Shown here: one piece after another, positions 25,038 to 33,223 of the stretch
Position numbering within the stretch: the stretch's first letter is position 1
Layout: each line of letters opens with the position of its first letter
Source of the DNA: Nitrospira sp.
GTDB lineage: Bacteria > Nitrospirota > Nitrospiria > Nitrospirales > UBA8639
Assembly (NCBI GenBank): GCA_011523385.1
Contig: WTGX01000033.1
Location: forward strand, 1-64,000
Direction: 5' to 3'
Length of the DNA: 64,000 bases
Notes under the pieces: model-generated
What the model was told of the DNA's origin: nothing
Seen by the model: only the letters and a program-made list of their open reading frames with translations
Database searches by the model: none
Made by a program: the position numbers and the translations under genes

Positions 25038-25382
25038 GTGAAAATTTCCGGCAACTCCTTTAAACTCACGGGAATGGCCCTCCAACCCTACTTCGAAATC
25101 GACCCTGACCCCGAAACCGCCAAACGGATTCGCAAGGAGCGGGACAAAGCCCGCGCGCTCAAACGGACGCCTTGGTGGAAACAGCAACTCCACAACGGGC
25201 GCTGCTACTACTGCGGCAACTCGTTTCAGGCGGACCAACTGTCCATGGACCATGTCGTGCCGCTGGCCCGCGGCGGAAAATCCACCAGGGGCAACACCGT
25301 CCCGTCGTGTATTGAGTGCAATCGAGAAAAGAAGCTGGAAACCCCGGCGGAAGCGGCGCTGAGAAAACTGAGTGGCCAATAA
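25038..25382 (+). CDS. HNH endonuclease-like protein
   Basis: A protein of about 114 residues with a complete HNH core: RCYYCGNSF, then LSMDHVVPLARGGKS, GNTVPSCIECNREK. The two CxxC pairs bind a structural zinc, and DHVVP with the following Asn/His positions form the metal finger that cleaves DNA. Such small HNH proteins are common in bacteria with varied or unknown roles. GTG 25038 and ATG 25074 (MALQPYFEIDPD) are both possible starts. It follows the arginine dihydrolase gene by 16 bp on the same strand. Confidence 0.85.
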   Translation: MKISGNSFKLTGMALQPYFEIDPDPETAKRIRKERDKARALKRTPWWKQQLHNGRCYYCGNSFQADQLSMDHVVPLARGGKSTRGNTVPSCIECNREKKLETPAEAALRKLSGQ

Positions 25383-25561
25383 GCAACAAAGGAAAACAGA
25401 AGTTCTGGCAGAACTGAACAGACAGTCTCTGTTAAACATTGGTATTTTTTGATTCTTCAAGGACTGAAACACCAAAAGACAATTTTCTCCTTATGACCCG
25501 CCAGCATGGCAGCATAACCCTCGATTCGTATCAGTGGATAGTCTAAAGATCGAAGCGGGAG

Positions 25562-25798
25562 TCAGGCAGGCAGGTTGGTCAAGGCTTCTTCGACTTCGCC
25601 GGGAAGGGGTAAGGCCATAAAGTAATGAGCCGGGTATAAATAGTCCTCTCCGGATTCATCCACCACACGGAGGAAGTTGTGGCGTTCGGCTTCTTTATCT
25701 TCGACCGTGTGATAAAGCTTCCGCACTTCGAGCGAAGCAGGATAGTCACTGTTGTTGACGCACACGACAAAGCGAAAATTTCCATTCCCTTCATTCAT
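25562..25798 (-). CDS. Small conserved protein, second of a linked pair
   Basis: A 78-residue protein (FRFVVCVNNSDYPASLEVRK, VDESGEDYLYPAHYF). I recall similar short proteins in many bacteria, usually beside a partner like the one encoded immediately upstream (stop to start gap of 2 bp), but no function. It has no membrane segment or known catalytic motif. The tight pairing and small sizes resemble toxin-antitoxin or accessory modules, but there is no RHH, HTH, PIN or RelE signature, so I leave it unassigned. Confidence 0.7.
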   Translation of the reverse strand: MNEGNGNFRFVVCVNNSDYPASLEVRKLYHTVEDKEAERHNFLRVVDESGEDYLYPAHYFMALPLPGEVEEALTNLPA

Positions 25799-25800
25799 AA

Positions 25801-26043
25801 TCAGAATGACTCCAACAGTCGCTTAAGTTTGATTTCCTGCTTCCCAATAGCGTGGGCTTCATACCAATGGAGTTCAGCTTCGCATATTGTACCATCGTTC
25901 AAGCGAATTTTCGCAATTCCTTTTAACTTTCTCCATCGACCCTGTCCATAAGCCTTCCGCAATCTCTTTACTTCTCGAATGGCTGAGCCACTTGCAATGG
26001 TTTCAATATCAGTGATTTCGCCGATAACGTCAAAGTCCATCAA
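25801..26043 (-). CDS. Small conserved protein, first of a linked pair
   Basis: An 80-residue basic protein (DFDVIGEITDIETIASGSAI, LRKAYGQGRWRKLKGIAKIR, AELHWYEAHAIGKQEIKLKR). The VRL-type strands and HWYEAHGIG-like block recur in similar short proteins that I recall being paired with a VDESGEDYLYP protein, which is exactly the neighbour here. The function is unknown. It is transcribed leftwards and is preceded by the zinc peptidase gene, whose stop is 3 bp away, so all three genes probably share a transcript. Confidence 0.7.
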   Translation of the reverse strand: MMDFDVIGEITDIETIASGSAIREVKRLRKAYGQGRWRKLKGIAKIRLNDGTICEAELHWYEAHAIGKQEIKLKRLLESF

Positions 26044-26046
26044 AGT

Positions 26047-26733
26047 TCACCGTCGCAGGAGCATGATCCATCGCCAGACGTTCAGCAACCCGCCCAGGGA
26101 CGCCGCGACGTAGGTGAGCGCGGCAGCCGTCAGGATGGTTCGCGCCCCTTCCATGTCCTTCGGCGGAATATAGTGACCCTGTTCGAGGATCGGAAGTGCC
26201 CGGCGAAAGCTGGCGTCCCATTCCACGGGCAGGGTCACGAGATGCACCAACGCCCCCATCGACATCACGGCGAGCCCCGCCAGCAATACCAGCAAGCCGC
26301 CGGCCGGTGAACGGGTCAGCCCGGCGACGATGGGAATCCCAAGCATGACGAAGGACCCGGCCTTTTCCGCGCCTTGCGCCAACCTGATGAGCTTTGTGCG
26401 TTCGTGCAGCGGCCCGTACCCGGTGCGATCCTGAATGGCGTGTCCCACCTCGTGCGCCGCGACCGTCACCGCGGTCAACGACTTGCCGTTGTAATGATCC
26501 GGGAGCAGCCGGACCACCTTGGCCTGCGGGTCATAGTGGTCCCCGAGTTCCGTGGTCTCGACCCGCACGTGCGACATCTCGAACCGATCGAGCAAATGCC
26601 GGGCCAGTTCACCGCCCGTCCCCGCGTAGTCCTCACGAGAGCCGCGATATTTGTTGAAGACCCATTTCGTCCACAACTGCGGTCCGAGCAGTACGACCAT
26701 GATCAGGAGTAACAACAGAATGCCTCGTATCAT
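26047..26733 (-). CDS. Membrane zinc metallopeptidase (Zn_peptidase_2/YugP family)
   Basis: A 228-residue membrane protein: an N-terminal helix (MIRGILLLLLIMVVLLGPQL), then the soluble block ending in the zinc motif AAHEVGHAIQD (HExxH), and further helices (IPIVAGLTRSPAGGLLVLLA; ALTYVAASLGGLLNV). The sequence ALPILEQGHYIPPKDMEGAR near the C-terminus is typical of the family (neutral zinc metallopeptidase PF04298). The substrate is unknown. The start at ATG 26733 is chosen because the family begins directly with the hydrophobic helix; the upstream frame to 26811 is unsupported. Confidence 0.9.
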   Translation of the reverse strand: MIRGILLLLLIMVVLLGPQLWTKWVFNKYRGSREDYAGTGGELARHLLDRFEMSHVRVETTELGDHYDPQAKVVRLLPDHYNGKSLTAVTVAAHEVGHAIQDRTGYGPLHERTKLIRLAQGAEKAGSFVMLGIPIVAGLTRSPAGGLLVLLAGLAVMSMGALVHLVTLPVEWDASFRRALPILEQGHYIPPKDMEGARTILTAAALTYVAASLGGLLNVWRWIMLLRR

Positions 26734-26824
26734 TGTGGTTCGCGGCCCTCCCGGACGACTCAAGGATAACAATTTTTCTTTTGTGGACGCCACTGGGGGT
26801 AGGAGTCGCATCAGGCCACCGGAT

Positions 26825-26910
26825 TGGTCATCCTGAACGAAGTGAAGGATCTGCTTATCGAAGGGTTCGATGTTTGAGGGAGAGATTCTTCGCCTGCGGC
26901 TCAGAATGAC
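26825..26910. repeat. Decayed family A copies
   Basis: GTCATCCTGAACGAAGTGAA (26827 onwards) and AGATTCTTCGCCTGCGGCTC (26882 onwards) are divergent family A/E pieces lying between the selO stop (26933) and the zinc peptidase gene. Confidence 0.6.
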
Positions 26911-26932
26911 AGAAGACGGGCGGTTCCCTCGG

Positions 26933-28408
26933 TTACGACGAGCAACTCACTACGATCTCCTTGCCCCAGTCCGGCGGCGGGGCGGCATACTCGTGCATCT
27001 CGGGTTGATCATCGAACGGGTGACGCAGCAATTCCCGCAGGCGGTCGATCTCGGAATAATCCCGGTGCAGGGCTGCCCGTTCAATTGCGACCTGGACGAG
27101 ATAATTCCTCAACACGTATTTGGGATTACAGGCATCCATGCGCGCTTTGCGGTCGGCGTCCACGCTGTGCTCGGCTTTGAGCCGCGCGCGATACCGGTCC
27201 GCCCACCAGTCGAATCCGTCCCGGTCGAGGAACCGGTCCCGCAGATGTTCGTTCGCCGTGGGGTCGTCCCGGTTGAAGGACCCGAGCGCCCGAAAAAAAT
27301 TCGTGTAGTCCACGTGGTTGCTATGCAGGAGCGCGAGCACGTCGCGCCGAAGTTTGTCGTCTCCTTCGCGGACTTCTTTCAGCCCCAACTTGGACTGCAT
27401 CAAGTCCGCATAGGTCTGCTGCATGGTGGCTTCATAGATTTCAGGGGCCCCAAGCACGTCGGCTTCCTCCATCAGGGGGGAGAGGGCCTGCGCAATCGCA
27501 CGGACGTTCCAATACCCGATATCGGGCTGGTTCTGAAACGAATACCGGCCATGACGGTCGGAATGATTGGGAATGAACCCGGGGTTGAAATCATCCATGA
27601 AGCCATAGGGCCCGTAGTCGAGGGTCAGCCCCAGGATCGACATGTTGTCGGTATTCATGACTCCGTGCGCCCAACCCACGGCCTGCCATTGGGCAATCAG
27701 CCTGCCCGTCCGTTCGGCCACCTCGCGCAACAGTTGAGCGTAGGGAGCCGGGCCACCAACGAGATGCGGGAAATGTCCGGTAAGCACGTAATCGGCGAGG
27801 GTCTTGAGGTGCTCGAACTGACGGCGATAAAAGAAGACTTCAAACGTCCCGAACCGGACGTGGCTCGGGGCCATGCGCACAAGCATCGCGCCGGTCTCCA
27901 CGCTCTCCCGAAGCACGGCTTCGTCGCTACCGATGAGACACAGGGAGCGGGTCGTCGGGATGCCCAAGCCGTGCATGGCCTCACCGCACAGGTACTCCCG
28001 GATCGTCGAACGAAGCACCGCCCGGCCGTCGCCGTCCCGTGAAAAGCGCGTCAGCCCCGCCCCCTTCAGGTGCAGGTCCCATTTTTCGCCCCGCCGATTG
28101 CGCACTTCGCCCAACAGGATCGCCCGGCCGTCGCCCAGCGGTGACACGTAGTGACCGAACTGGTGGCCGGCATAGAGCATGGCAATGGGATCGCTGCCCG
28201 GCAGGAGGAGTTTGCCGCCCATCGCCTCGTGGAACTCCGGGCGCTTGGCTTCATCCGGGTCCAGGTCGATCAGGGCCGCGGCCGAAGGATTGAAACTGAC
28301 CAGATGCGAGGTTTCAAAGCCCGTGGGCATGACCCGTTCAAAGAAGACCTCGGGCAGACGGGCGTAGGTGTTGTCAAAGTTCAGTGTTTCGAGTTTCCGC
28401 ACGTGCAC
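26933..28408 (-). CDS. selO: Protein adenylyltransferase SelO (YdiU family)
   Basis: SelO is a pseudokinase-fold enzyme that transfers AMP from ATP to protein hydroxyls and is linked to redox stress. The 491-residue frame is full length, with LETLNFDNTYARLPEVFFER, LYAGHQFGHYVSPLGDGRA, GEKWDLHLKGAGLTRFSRDG, FGTFEVFFYRRQ, WAHGVMNTDNMSILGLTLDY, YGPYGFMDDF and NPKYVLRNYLVQ. The chain ends VVSCSS: the antepenultimate residue is Cys, where animal SelO has selenocysteine, as in other bacteria. The start is GTG 28408 or GTG 28402, both just before RKLETLNFDN. It is monocistronic by its surroundings. Confidence 0.95.
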   Translation of the reverse strand: MHVRKLETLNFDNTYARLPEVFFERVMPTGFETSHLVSFNPSAAALIDLDPDEAKRPEFHEAMGGKLLLPGSDPIAMLYAGHQFGHYVSPLGDGRAILLGEVRNRRGEKWDLHLKGAGLTRFSRDGDGRAVLRSTIREYLCGEAMHGLGIPTTRSLCLIGSDEAVLRESVETGAMLVRMAPSHVRFGTFEVFFYRRQFEHLKTLADYVLTGHFPHLVGGPAPYAQLLREVAERTGRLIAQWQAVGWAHGVMNTDNMSILGLTLDYGPYGFMDDFNPGFIPNHSDRHGRYSFQNQPDIGYWNVRAIAQALSPLMEEADVLGAPEIYEATMQQTYADLMQSKLGLKEVREGDDKLRRDVLALLHSNHVDYTNFFRALGSFNRDDPTANEHLRDRFLDRDGFDWWADRYRARLKAEHSVDADRKARMDACNPKYVLRNYLVQVAIERAALHRDYSEIDRLRELLRHPFDDQPEMHEYAAPPPDWGKEIVVSCSS

Positions 28409-28632
28409 AACTCTTGAATGGACATGTCTTGGGCAATCAGAATTTTCGTCTGTTCCCCCGCGTTGACTGCCGGTATTTTCTTATCATGTCTTCGAAAGCT
28501 TGGGTTGCGCAACTGTCGGCGTTCACCACATAGGCTGACAAAAGACCTCGAAACGGTTCTTCCTTCACGTCTTGCCACTGAATGCATAGGAAATGAGTGA
28601 ACACATACAAGAATGACCGATATGGTGTTCAG

Positions 28633-29625
28633 CTAACGAGACTCATCCGGTCGTGCCCTGCGCCAGATCGTGGCCAAGAGGGGCCCGGTGACATTGTGCC
28701 AAATGCTGAAGACCGCGCCGGGCACAGCAGCGGCCGGACCAAAATGGGCCAGGGCCAAGGCCACGGCCAGCCCGGAATTCTGCATGCCGACTTCAAGGGC
28801 CACGGTCCGGCAAAGGCGAGGCGAAACGTTCCCCAGTCGAGGCCCCCAATACCCGAGCGTTAAACCCAGCGCGTTATGCAGGACCACGGCCAGCACGATC
28901 AAACCGGCCACGTGAAGTTGATCGTGATTCAACCCGACGATGACCCCGACGATCCATGCGATCATGAACATTGACGCGAGCGGCAGAATGCCTTCAAAAA
29001 ACCAGGAACTCGGTTGCCATACGCGGCGAAGAAACATGCCCGCAGCCACGGGCAACAATACAATCTTCGCGACCGTCCATAAAAGCGGGAGCGGATCAAT
29101 GGCCAACCACGTGGAGGCGAGGAGCCAAATCCACAGGGGCGTCAAGAGCGGGCTGAGCAACGTCGAGACCGTCGTCATACCCACGGATAACGCCACGTCG
29201 CCTCGGGCGAGGTAGGCCACCACGTTCGAGGCCGTTCCCCCGGGACAGGCCCCGACCAAGATCACACCGAGCGCCAGGAGTTTCGGCAAACCCAGGATTG
29301 TCGCGATGCCCCATGCACCCAGTGGCATCACCACGTACTGCAAGGCCACGCCCAGCAGCAACATCCGGCCTCCTTGACGCAAGGTGAGCACGTCCCGGTG
29401 CGTCAGCGTCAGTCCCATCGCGAGCATCACGGCAGCCAGGGCTTCGGGAATCCAGATTTTCCCTGAGGCCGCGGGACCCGGCATGAACCAACCCCAGGCG
29501 GCTCCGAGCAGGACCCATACGAGAAAGCCGTCTTGAAGCAGCTTTAACCAAAACGGAACGCCGCTCGTCGGAACGTGCTTTGCCGGACGTGGATTCCCGA
29601 CAGATTGTCTCTCGAAATCGTCCAT
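28633..29625 (-). CDS. Bile acid:sodium symporter (BASS) family transporter
   Basis: A 330-residue membrane protein with about nine to ten helices. The BASS features are MLAMGLTLTHRDV, GVALQYVVMPLGAW, LGVILVGACPGGTASNVVAY (the discontinuous crossover helix with the GACPGG motif) and LEVGMQNSGLAVALA (the second crossover). In this family Na+ drives the uptake of organic anions such as bile acids, pyruvate or pantothenate; bacterial specificity varies and is not readable here. I start at ATG 29625 (MDDFERQS), with AAGGTG immediately upstream. It is divergent from the tRNA-Val gene. Confidence 0.92.
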   Translation of the reverse strand: MDDFERQSVGNPRPAKHVPTSGVPFWLKLLQDGFLVWVLLGAAWGWFMPGPAASGKIWIPEALAAVMLAMGLTLTHRDVLTLRQGGRMLLLGVALQYVVMPLGAWGIATILGLPKLLALGVILVGACPGGTASNVVAYLARGDVALSVGMTTVSTLLSPLLTPLWIWLLASTWLAIDPLPLLWTVAKIVLLPVAAGMFLRRVWQPSSWFFEGILPLASMFMIAWIVGVIVGLNHDQLHVAGLIVLAVVLHNALGLTLGYWGPRLGNVSPRLCRTVALEVGMQNSGLAVALALAHFGPAAAVPGAVFSIWHNVTGPLLATIWRRARPDESR

Positions 29626-29756
29626 CACCTTGCCACCCCACACAGCCCTGTTATCCTATGTGGGCAAACCCATATGCTGTCAACGCCTTCGTGAACAGGT
29701 TCACAAGCGCGTGGTTCATTGTCAGGAATCAACGGGCTATGATAGACTTGCCTTGG

Positions 29757-29831
29757 GGGCGATTAGCTCAGTGGGAGAGCGCTTCCCTCACACGGAAGAG
29801 GCCACTGGTTCGATACCAGTATCGCCCACCA
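29757..29831 (+). tRNA. tRNA-Val (anticodon CAC)
   Basis: A complete cloverleaf: acceptor GGGCGAT/ATCGCCC, D-arm with AGCTCAGTGGGAGAGC, anticodon stem CTTCC/GGAAG around loop CTCACAC (anticodon CAC, reading GTG), T-arm CTGGTTCGATACCAG. The CCA end is encoded (29829-29831). Confidence 0.96.
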
Positions 29832-29893
29832 TTTCTTCATTCTTCACTGAACGACACAGGTCGAGATTGAGATCTTTCCCCACCCGCTCAGTA

Positions 29894-31033
29894 GTGAACC
29901 CGCCGGGGGCATGGACGTTTACCTTGTGGTTGGGCCTGCTGACGGCTTGTGGACCCACGCCGGCACCGAGTCTCGACCCCCTGCTCCCTCCTTCGGCGAG
30001 TGATCTCGAACTGTTGGGCGCGTCGCACCTGTGCGACGCCAAGGAGAGTGTTGTCAAACACTGGCAGGACCTCCGCTATGAACAGGTGCCCTGGGGCTCC
30101 GGAGAACAGCTCCAACGTTCGGCGCAAAGCGGGCAGCCCGACCACGACCGGTTTTACTTTTTCAATGATGAGCAGCGCCTGGTCGGGGCCGTGTTTCGTT
30201 ACAACCAAGGACTCTCCTTAAAGGCGTATCCCGTGCTACGGCAAACCTTATCCGAACTCCGCCCGTCGTCCACGTTTTATATCGACCCCACGCAGCTCCT
30301 TTCCCGTGAGGGCGCGCGCTCCGCGGTCCTGTACCGGACCGGGGATTACACCAGCACAACCCAATACATGGTGCTGGAGAGCGAGGGAGACCCGACGTTA
30401 CTCGTGGCTTCCCTGGCGATCGATCCATACGAGCAACTCCTGTCAAGTTATCATGAAACCTTTCTGCCGGATCTCAACCGAAGCCGTTCCACGACGACGG
30501 GAGAGCCCTCACCCGAGGCGGAGACGAGCGATGATTTCCTGGGACGTCAGCAATTCGCACGAGGGGAAGCCGCGTTATTCGGGTCTTGCGGAACCGCCCG
30601 GCCGGCGATTGCCGTTGAAGCCTACCGGCGATCCATTCAACACGGGCTGAAGGACGAGGCTCGTTTAGCCGAAGCCCACCATCGACTGGGCCTTGCGCTT
30701 CGGGATCAGGACCAACTGGCCGACGCGCAACGCGAACTGGAGCAGGCCCTCTCGCTTCGCCCCAATTCTCCGGCGATCATCAGCAATCTCGGCCGGGTCC
30801 TGGACGAACAGCGCCAGACGTCCCGCGCCATCGAACTCTTTAAACGGGCACTCGTCCTAGCCCCGAACTATGCCGAAGCACGGTTCAATTTGGCACAGAG
30901 TCTGGAACAGACCGACACCCGGCGCGCGATTGAAGAATACGAGACCTATCTTGCCCTGGTCGAAGGCATCCCCAGGGAAGCCAAACGAATCCGGTTCGTC
31001 CTGGAACGCGTGAAACGCCTCAAAGGTGAATAA
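29894..31033 (+). CDS. TPR-repeat lipoprotein
   Basis: A protein of about 379 residues. From GTG 29894 it begins NPPGAWTFTLWLGLLTAC, a lipoprotein signal with Cys in an L-T-A-C box. Residues 20-220 form an unknown domain (FYFFNDEQRLVGAVFRYNQG and ARSAVLYRTGDY). Residues from about 255 are tetratricopeptide repeats: EARLAEAHHRLGLALRDQDQ, LRPNSPAIISNLGRVLDEQ, ALVLAPNYAEARFNLAQSLE. It is likely an envelope scaffold, with an unknown partner. The open frame extends upstream through the tRNA gene; that part is not coding. The start is inferred from the signal, as there is no clear ribosome site. Confidence 0.72.
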   Translation: MNPPGAWTFTLWLGLLTACGPTPAPSLDPLLPPSASDLELLGASHLCDAKESVVKHWQDLRYEQVPWGSGEQLQRSAQSGQPDHDRFYFFNDEQRLVGAVFRYNQGLSLKAYPVLRQTLSELRPSSTFYIDPTQLLSREGARSAVLYRTGDYTSTTQYMVLESEGDPTLLVASLAIDPYEQLLSSYHETFLPDLNRSRSTTTGEPSPEAETSDDFLGRQQFARGEAALFGSCGTARPAIAVEAYRRSIQHGLKDEARLAEAHHRLGLALRDQDQLADAQRELEQALSLRPNSPAIISNLGRVLDEQRQTSRAIELFKRALVLAPNYAEARFNLAQSLEQTDTRRAIEEYETYLALVEGIPREAKRIRFVLERVKRLKGE

Positions 31034-31038
31034 GCGCC

Positions 31039-31665
31039 GTGAAGTTCTACGCCGTGCGTAAGGGACGCCAGCCCGGGGTCTATACGACCTGGCCCTCGTG
31101 TGAAGAGCAAGTCAGAGGGTTTCCCGGAGCCGTTTACAAAGCCTTTCCAACGAAAGCTCAAGCCTTGTCGTTTATGGGAGAATCCCATGCCGAGGCGACG
31201 ACCGGCCTTCCACCGACCGGGACCTTTCCGACAAATGATGCCATACACGTTTGGGTCGATGGGTCCTGTCTGCCGAACGGCCATGGCCGCCTGCTCTTCG
31301 GCTGGGCCTACGTGATCCTCGACGGCCAACGGGAACTCCACCGGGCGAGTGGGAACGACGTGCCGGTTGAGGCGCGCCGGCATCGAAACGTGGCCGGAGA
31401 AATCCAGGCGGTCTTGCGGGCGCTCGAGTGGTGCCGGGAACAGGGCATTGCAACGGCCGCGATCCATTTCGACTACGAGGGCCTGGCCAGTTGGGTGGAA
31501 GGCACGTGGAAGACCAGGACGCCCTTTACCCGGGCGTACGCGGAACGGGTCCGGGCCTTGGGAATGACCCTCACGTGGCACAAAGTGCAAGCCCATTCCG
31601 GCGCCATGTATAACGAGCTTGTGGATCAACTCGCGAGAGAAGCCGCCCGGTCCGCACTAGGCTAG
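31039..31665 (+). CDS. Ribonuclease H with viroplasmin-like N-terminal domain
   Basis: A 208-residue protein. Residues 1-50 (KFYAVRKGRQPGVYTTWPSC, FPTKAQALSFM) are the viroplasmin/RNase H1 N-terminal domain that binds RNA-DNA hybrids. The rest is RNase HI: VWVDGSCLPNG (first Asp), NVAGEIQAVLRALEW (Glu), IHFDYEGLASWV (Asp) and YNELVDQLAREA (last Asp), a complete active-site carboxylate set. It cleaves RNA in RNA-DNA hybrids. It begins with GTG 31039, 5 bp after the TPR lipoprotein stop. Its TAG stop shares the palindrome CTAG with the TAG of the converging PCP_red gene. Confidence 0.93.
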   Translation: MKFYAVRKGRQPGVYTTWPSCEEQVRGFPGAVYKAFPTKAQALSFMGESHAEATTGLPPTGTFPTNDAIHVWVDGSCLPNGHGRLLFGWAYVILDGQRELHRASGNDVPVEARRHRNVAGEIQAVLRALEWCREQGIATAAIHFDYEGLASWVEGTWKTRTPFTRAYAERVRALGMTLTWHKVQAHSGAMYNELVDQLAREAARSALG

Positions 31666-32645
31666 AGCTTGCCTTCGCCCTTGAGATACTTGCGGAAGCG
31701 GTCCATGAGTTCTTCACCGAGCACGCCGACTTCGGGTTTCTCTTTGGTCATGAAGTCGCGGATTTCTTCAAGGCGCTGCTCGGCCTGGCTGTTCCCTTTC
31801 AAGCGTTTGACTTTCACCAACGCGTCGTCGAAGGCGTCGAAGGTCAATTCCTGGTATCCGAAACTTCTGATCCGCTTGACGGCTTTCATCATGGCTTCGT
31901 TCCGGAACGTGGTCAGGTGTTCGGAATCGATTTCCCGCAACCCGAGTTTTCTGGCTCGCCGCTCCGCGGCCTTGCGAATCCCGCTGCGCACAAAATCCGG
32001 GGAGGTGAGCAACCGTTTCCAGGCTTCGTCCGTCCACGCCACGGTTTCCTGCGGCGCCTCCCACATCTTGAACAGCGTTTCTTCATCAATCGTGGTCAGG
32101 CCGGCTTCCCGCGCCAGGTCTTCCGCGTCCCGCTTCAGCATATCCGTGACGAATTCCAGGGCGATGGGTGGCGAATCCTTCACTTTTTCCCGGAGCATCG
32201 CCTGTGCCCCTTCGGTCCATGCCACGGGCGCGACCCGGGCCTCGGCCTGCTCCCCCATGGCTTCGACTTTTTCGAACAGTTCCACGTTGACTTCCAAGTG
32301 TCCCCGTTCCCGCGCCACCTCTTCGGTAATTTGCTTGATCATGCCTCGCATGAACTCCGGCACGCTTTCCAACCGTTTGCTGGCTTCCGCGGTCCAGGGC
32401 AATTTCCCTTGAGCCATCTGATCGGCCGCTTCGGCCATCCCCGCTTCCCCGCCCATGCTCCCCATCATCTGTCGCTTGAACCGGTCCAACATTTCCGCGG
32501 TGATCTCGTGTTCCCCCAATTCACGGGCCTTCTTTTCCGCCAGGCGTCTGACCATGCCCCGTAAAAAGACCGGCGCGCGCTCAAGCCGCGCAAGGGCTTC
32601 AGGGGTCCAGGCCGGCGCCGTCAACGTTGGGTCAGGATTGCTCAT
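31662..32645 (-). CDS. Protein with four tandem PCP_red domains
   Basis: A 327-residue soluble protein built of four copies of the PCP_red domain, the small C-terminal domain of light-independent protochlorophyllide reductase subunit B. Copies start at AWTPEALARLERAPVFLRGM, PWTAEASKRLESVPEFMRGM, AWTEGAQAMLREKVKDSPPI and AWTDEAWKRLLTSPDFVRSG. Each continues with the ARxxG helix and an I(T/D)xE end. There is no chlorophyll pathway in this window. The role of stand-alone PCP_red proteins is unknown, and some resemble redox or tetrapyrrole-binding modules only by association. The start is ATG 32645, overlapping the end of the HU gene by 14 bp, so it is translationally linked to the superoperon. 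Confidence 0.85.
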   Translation of the reverse strand: MSNPDPTLTAPAWTPEALARLERAPVFLRGMVRRLAEKKARELGEHEITAEMLDRFKRQMMGSMGGEAGMAEAADQMAQGKLPWTAEASKRLESVPEFMRGMIKQITEEVARERGHLEVNVELFEKVEAMGEQAEARVAPVAWTEGAQAMLREKVKDSPPIALEFVTDMLKRDAEDLAREAGLTTIDEETLFKMWEAPQETVAWTDEAWKRLLTSPDFVRSGIRKAAERRARKLGLREIDSEHLTTFRNEAMMKAVKRIRSFGYQELTFDAFDDALVKVKRLKGNSQAEQRLEEIRDFMTKEKPEVGVLGEELMDRFRKYLKGEGKL

Positions 32646-32934
32646 GCGACGGCCTTTCTTCGTTGAGTAATTCCTTGACCTCTTTACCCGCCTTAAAGAA
32701 CGGCATGCGTTTTTCAGGCACGGATACGGTCTCTCCGGTTTTCGGGTTCCGCCCGTCCTTGGTGCGTCTGATGCGCAACCGGAAACTACCAAACCCGCGA
32801 ATCTCCGTTTTCTCACCTCGCTTCAAGGCGTCACGGATGGAGTCGAAAATACCATTCACCACCTTTTCCGCGTCACGGCGGCTGAGGGTCTTGGCTTTTT
32901 CCGCCACTTTCTCAATCAGGTGTGTCTTGGTCAT
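32632..32934 (-). CDS. HU/IHF-family DNA-binding protein
   Basis: A 100-residue nucleoid protein of the DNABII family: TKTHLIEKVAEKAKTLSRRD, VVNGIFDSIRDALKRGEKTE, IRGFGSFRLRIRRTKDGRNP, KTGETVSVPEKRMPFFKAGK. The GFGSF strand and the basic arm with the RNPKTGE-V-P tip are complete. The position downstream of rpsA-sppA is typical for ihfB/hup genes. Whether it is an IHF beta homologue or HU cannot be fixed by eye. ATG 32934 with a GGAG site is preferred over the upstream frame to 32991. Confidence 0.93.
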   Translation of the reverse strand: MTKTHLIEKVAEKAKTLSRRDAEKVVNGIFDSIRDALKRGEKTEIRGFGSFRLRIRRTKDGRNPKTGETVSVPEKRMPFFKAGKEVKELLNEERPSHEQS

Positions 32935-33019
32935 GACTCCTCTCCTTGATCGACTTGCCTGACGTCCTTTGCGTTCGTGGAGCACCGGCAACGCCTACCC
33001 CACGCGGCCTGCCCACCTC

Positions 33020-33172
33020 TTCTACCTCCCCTTACCCCTCCTTACAAAGGAGGGGAACAGGAAGTTGTAGCCGCGCCATCTCATGGCGCTTTCTTCGCTT
33101 GACGGTCTCTCCCGGCGGCATAAGGCATGTCCCGGGCTTTGACCCGGGATGCCGCAGCTACAACAGGCTGAG
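33020..33172. repeat. Family B hairpin and family D element
   Basis: Family B lies at 33020-33057. It is followed by a family D element (33064-33172) bounded by GTTGTAGC and GCTACAAC inverted ends. Inside is the hairpin GTCCCGGGCTTTGACCCGGG next to ATAAGGCAT. The reverse complement matches the left half of the element at 43224-43334 over about 45 bp. The block separates the HU gene from sppA. Confidence 0.85.
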
Positions 33173-33223
33173 AGATCTGGGCGAGGTGGGGAACAGGCGG
33201 GGATGGGGGCTTCCGCCGGTTGC

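Noticed and set aside
26933-26960. Possible selenocysteine codon at the end of selO
   Set aside because: The codon at the Sec position encodes Cys (SCSS end) and the gene ends with a normal stop two codons later; no SECIS-like need.
26870-28042. A 390-residue plus-strand frame
   Set aside because: It is the antisense of selO, which has every family motif.
29630-29893. N-terminal extension of the TPR lipoprotein through the tRNA gene
   Set aside because: The extension would translate tRNA-Val; a lipoprotein signal begins only after the tRNA.
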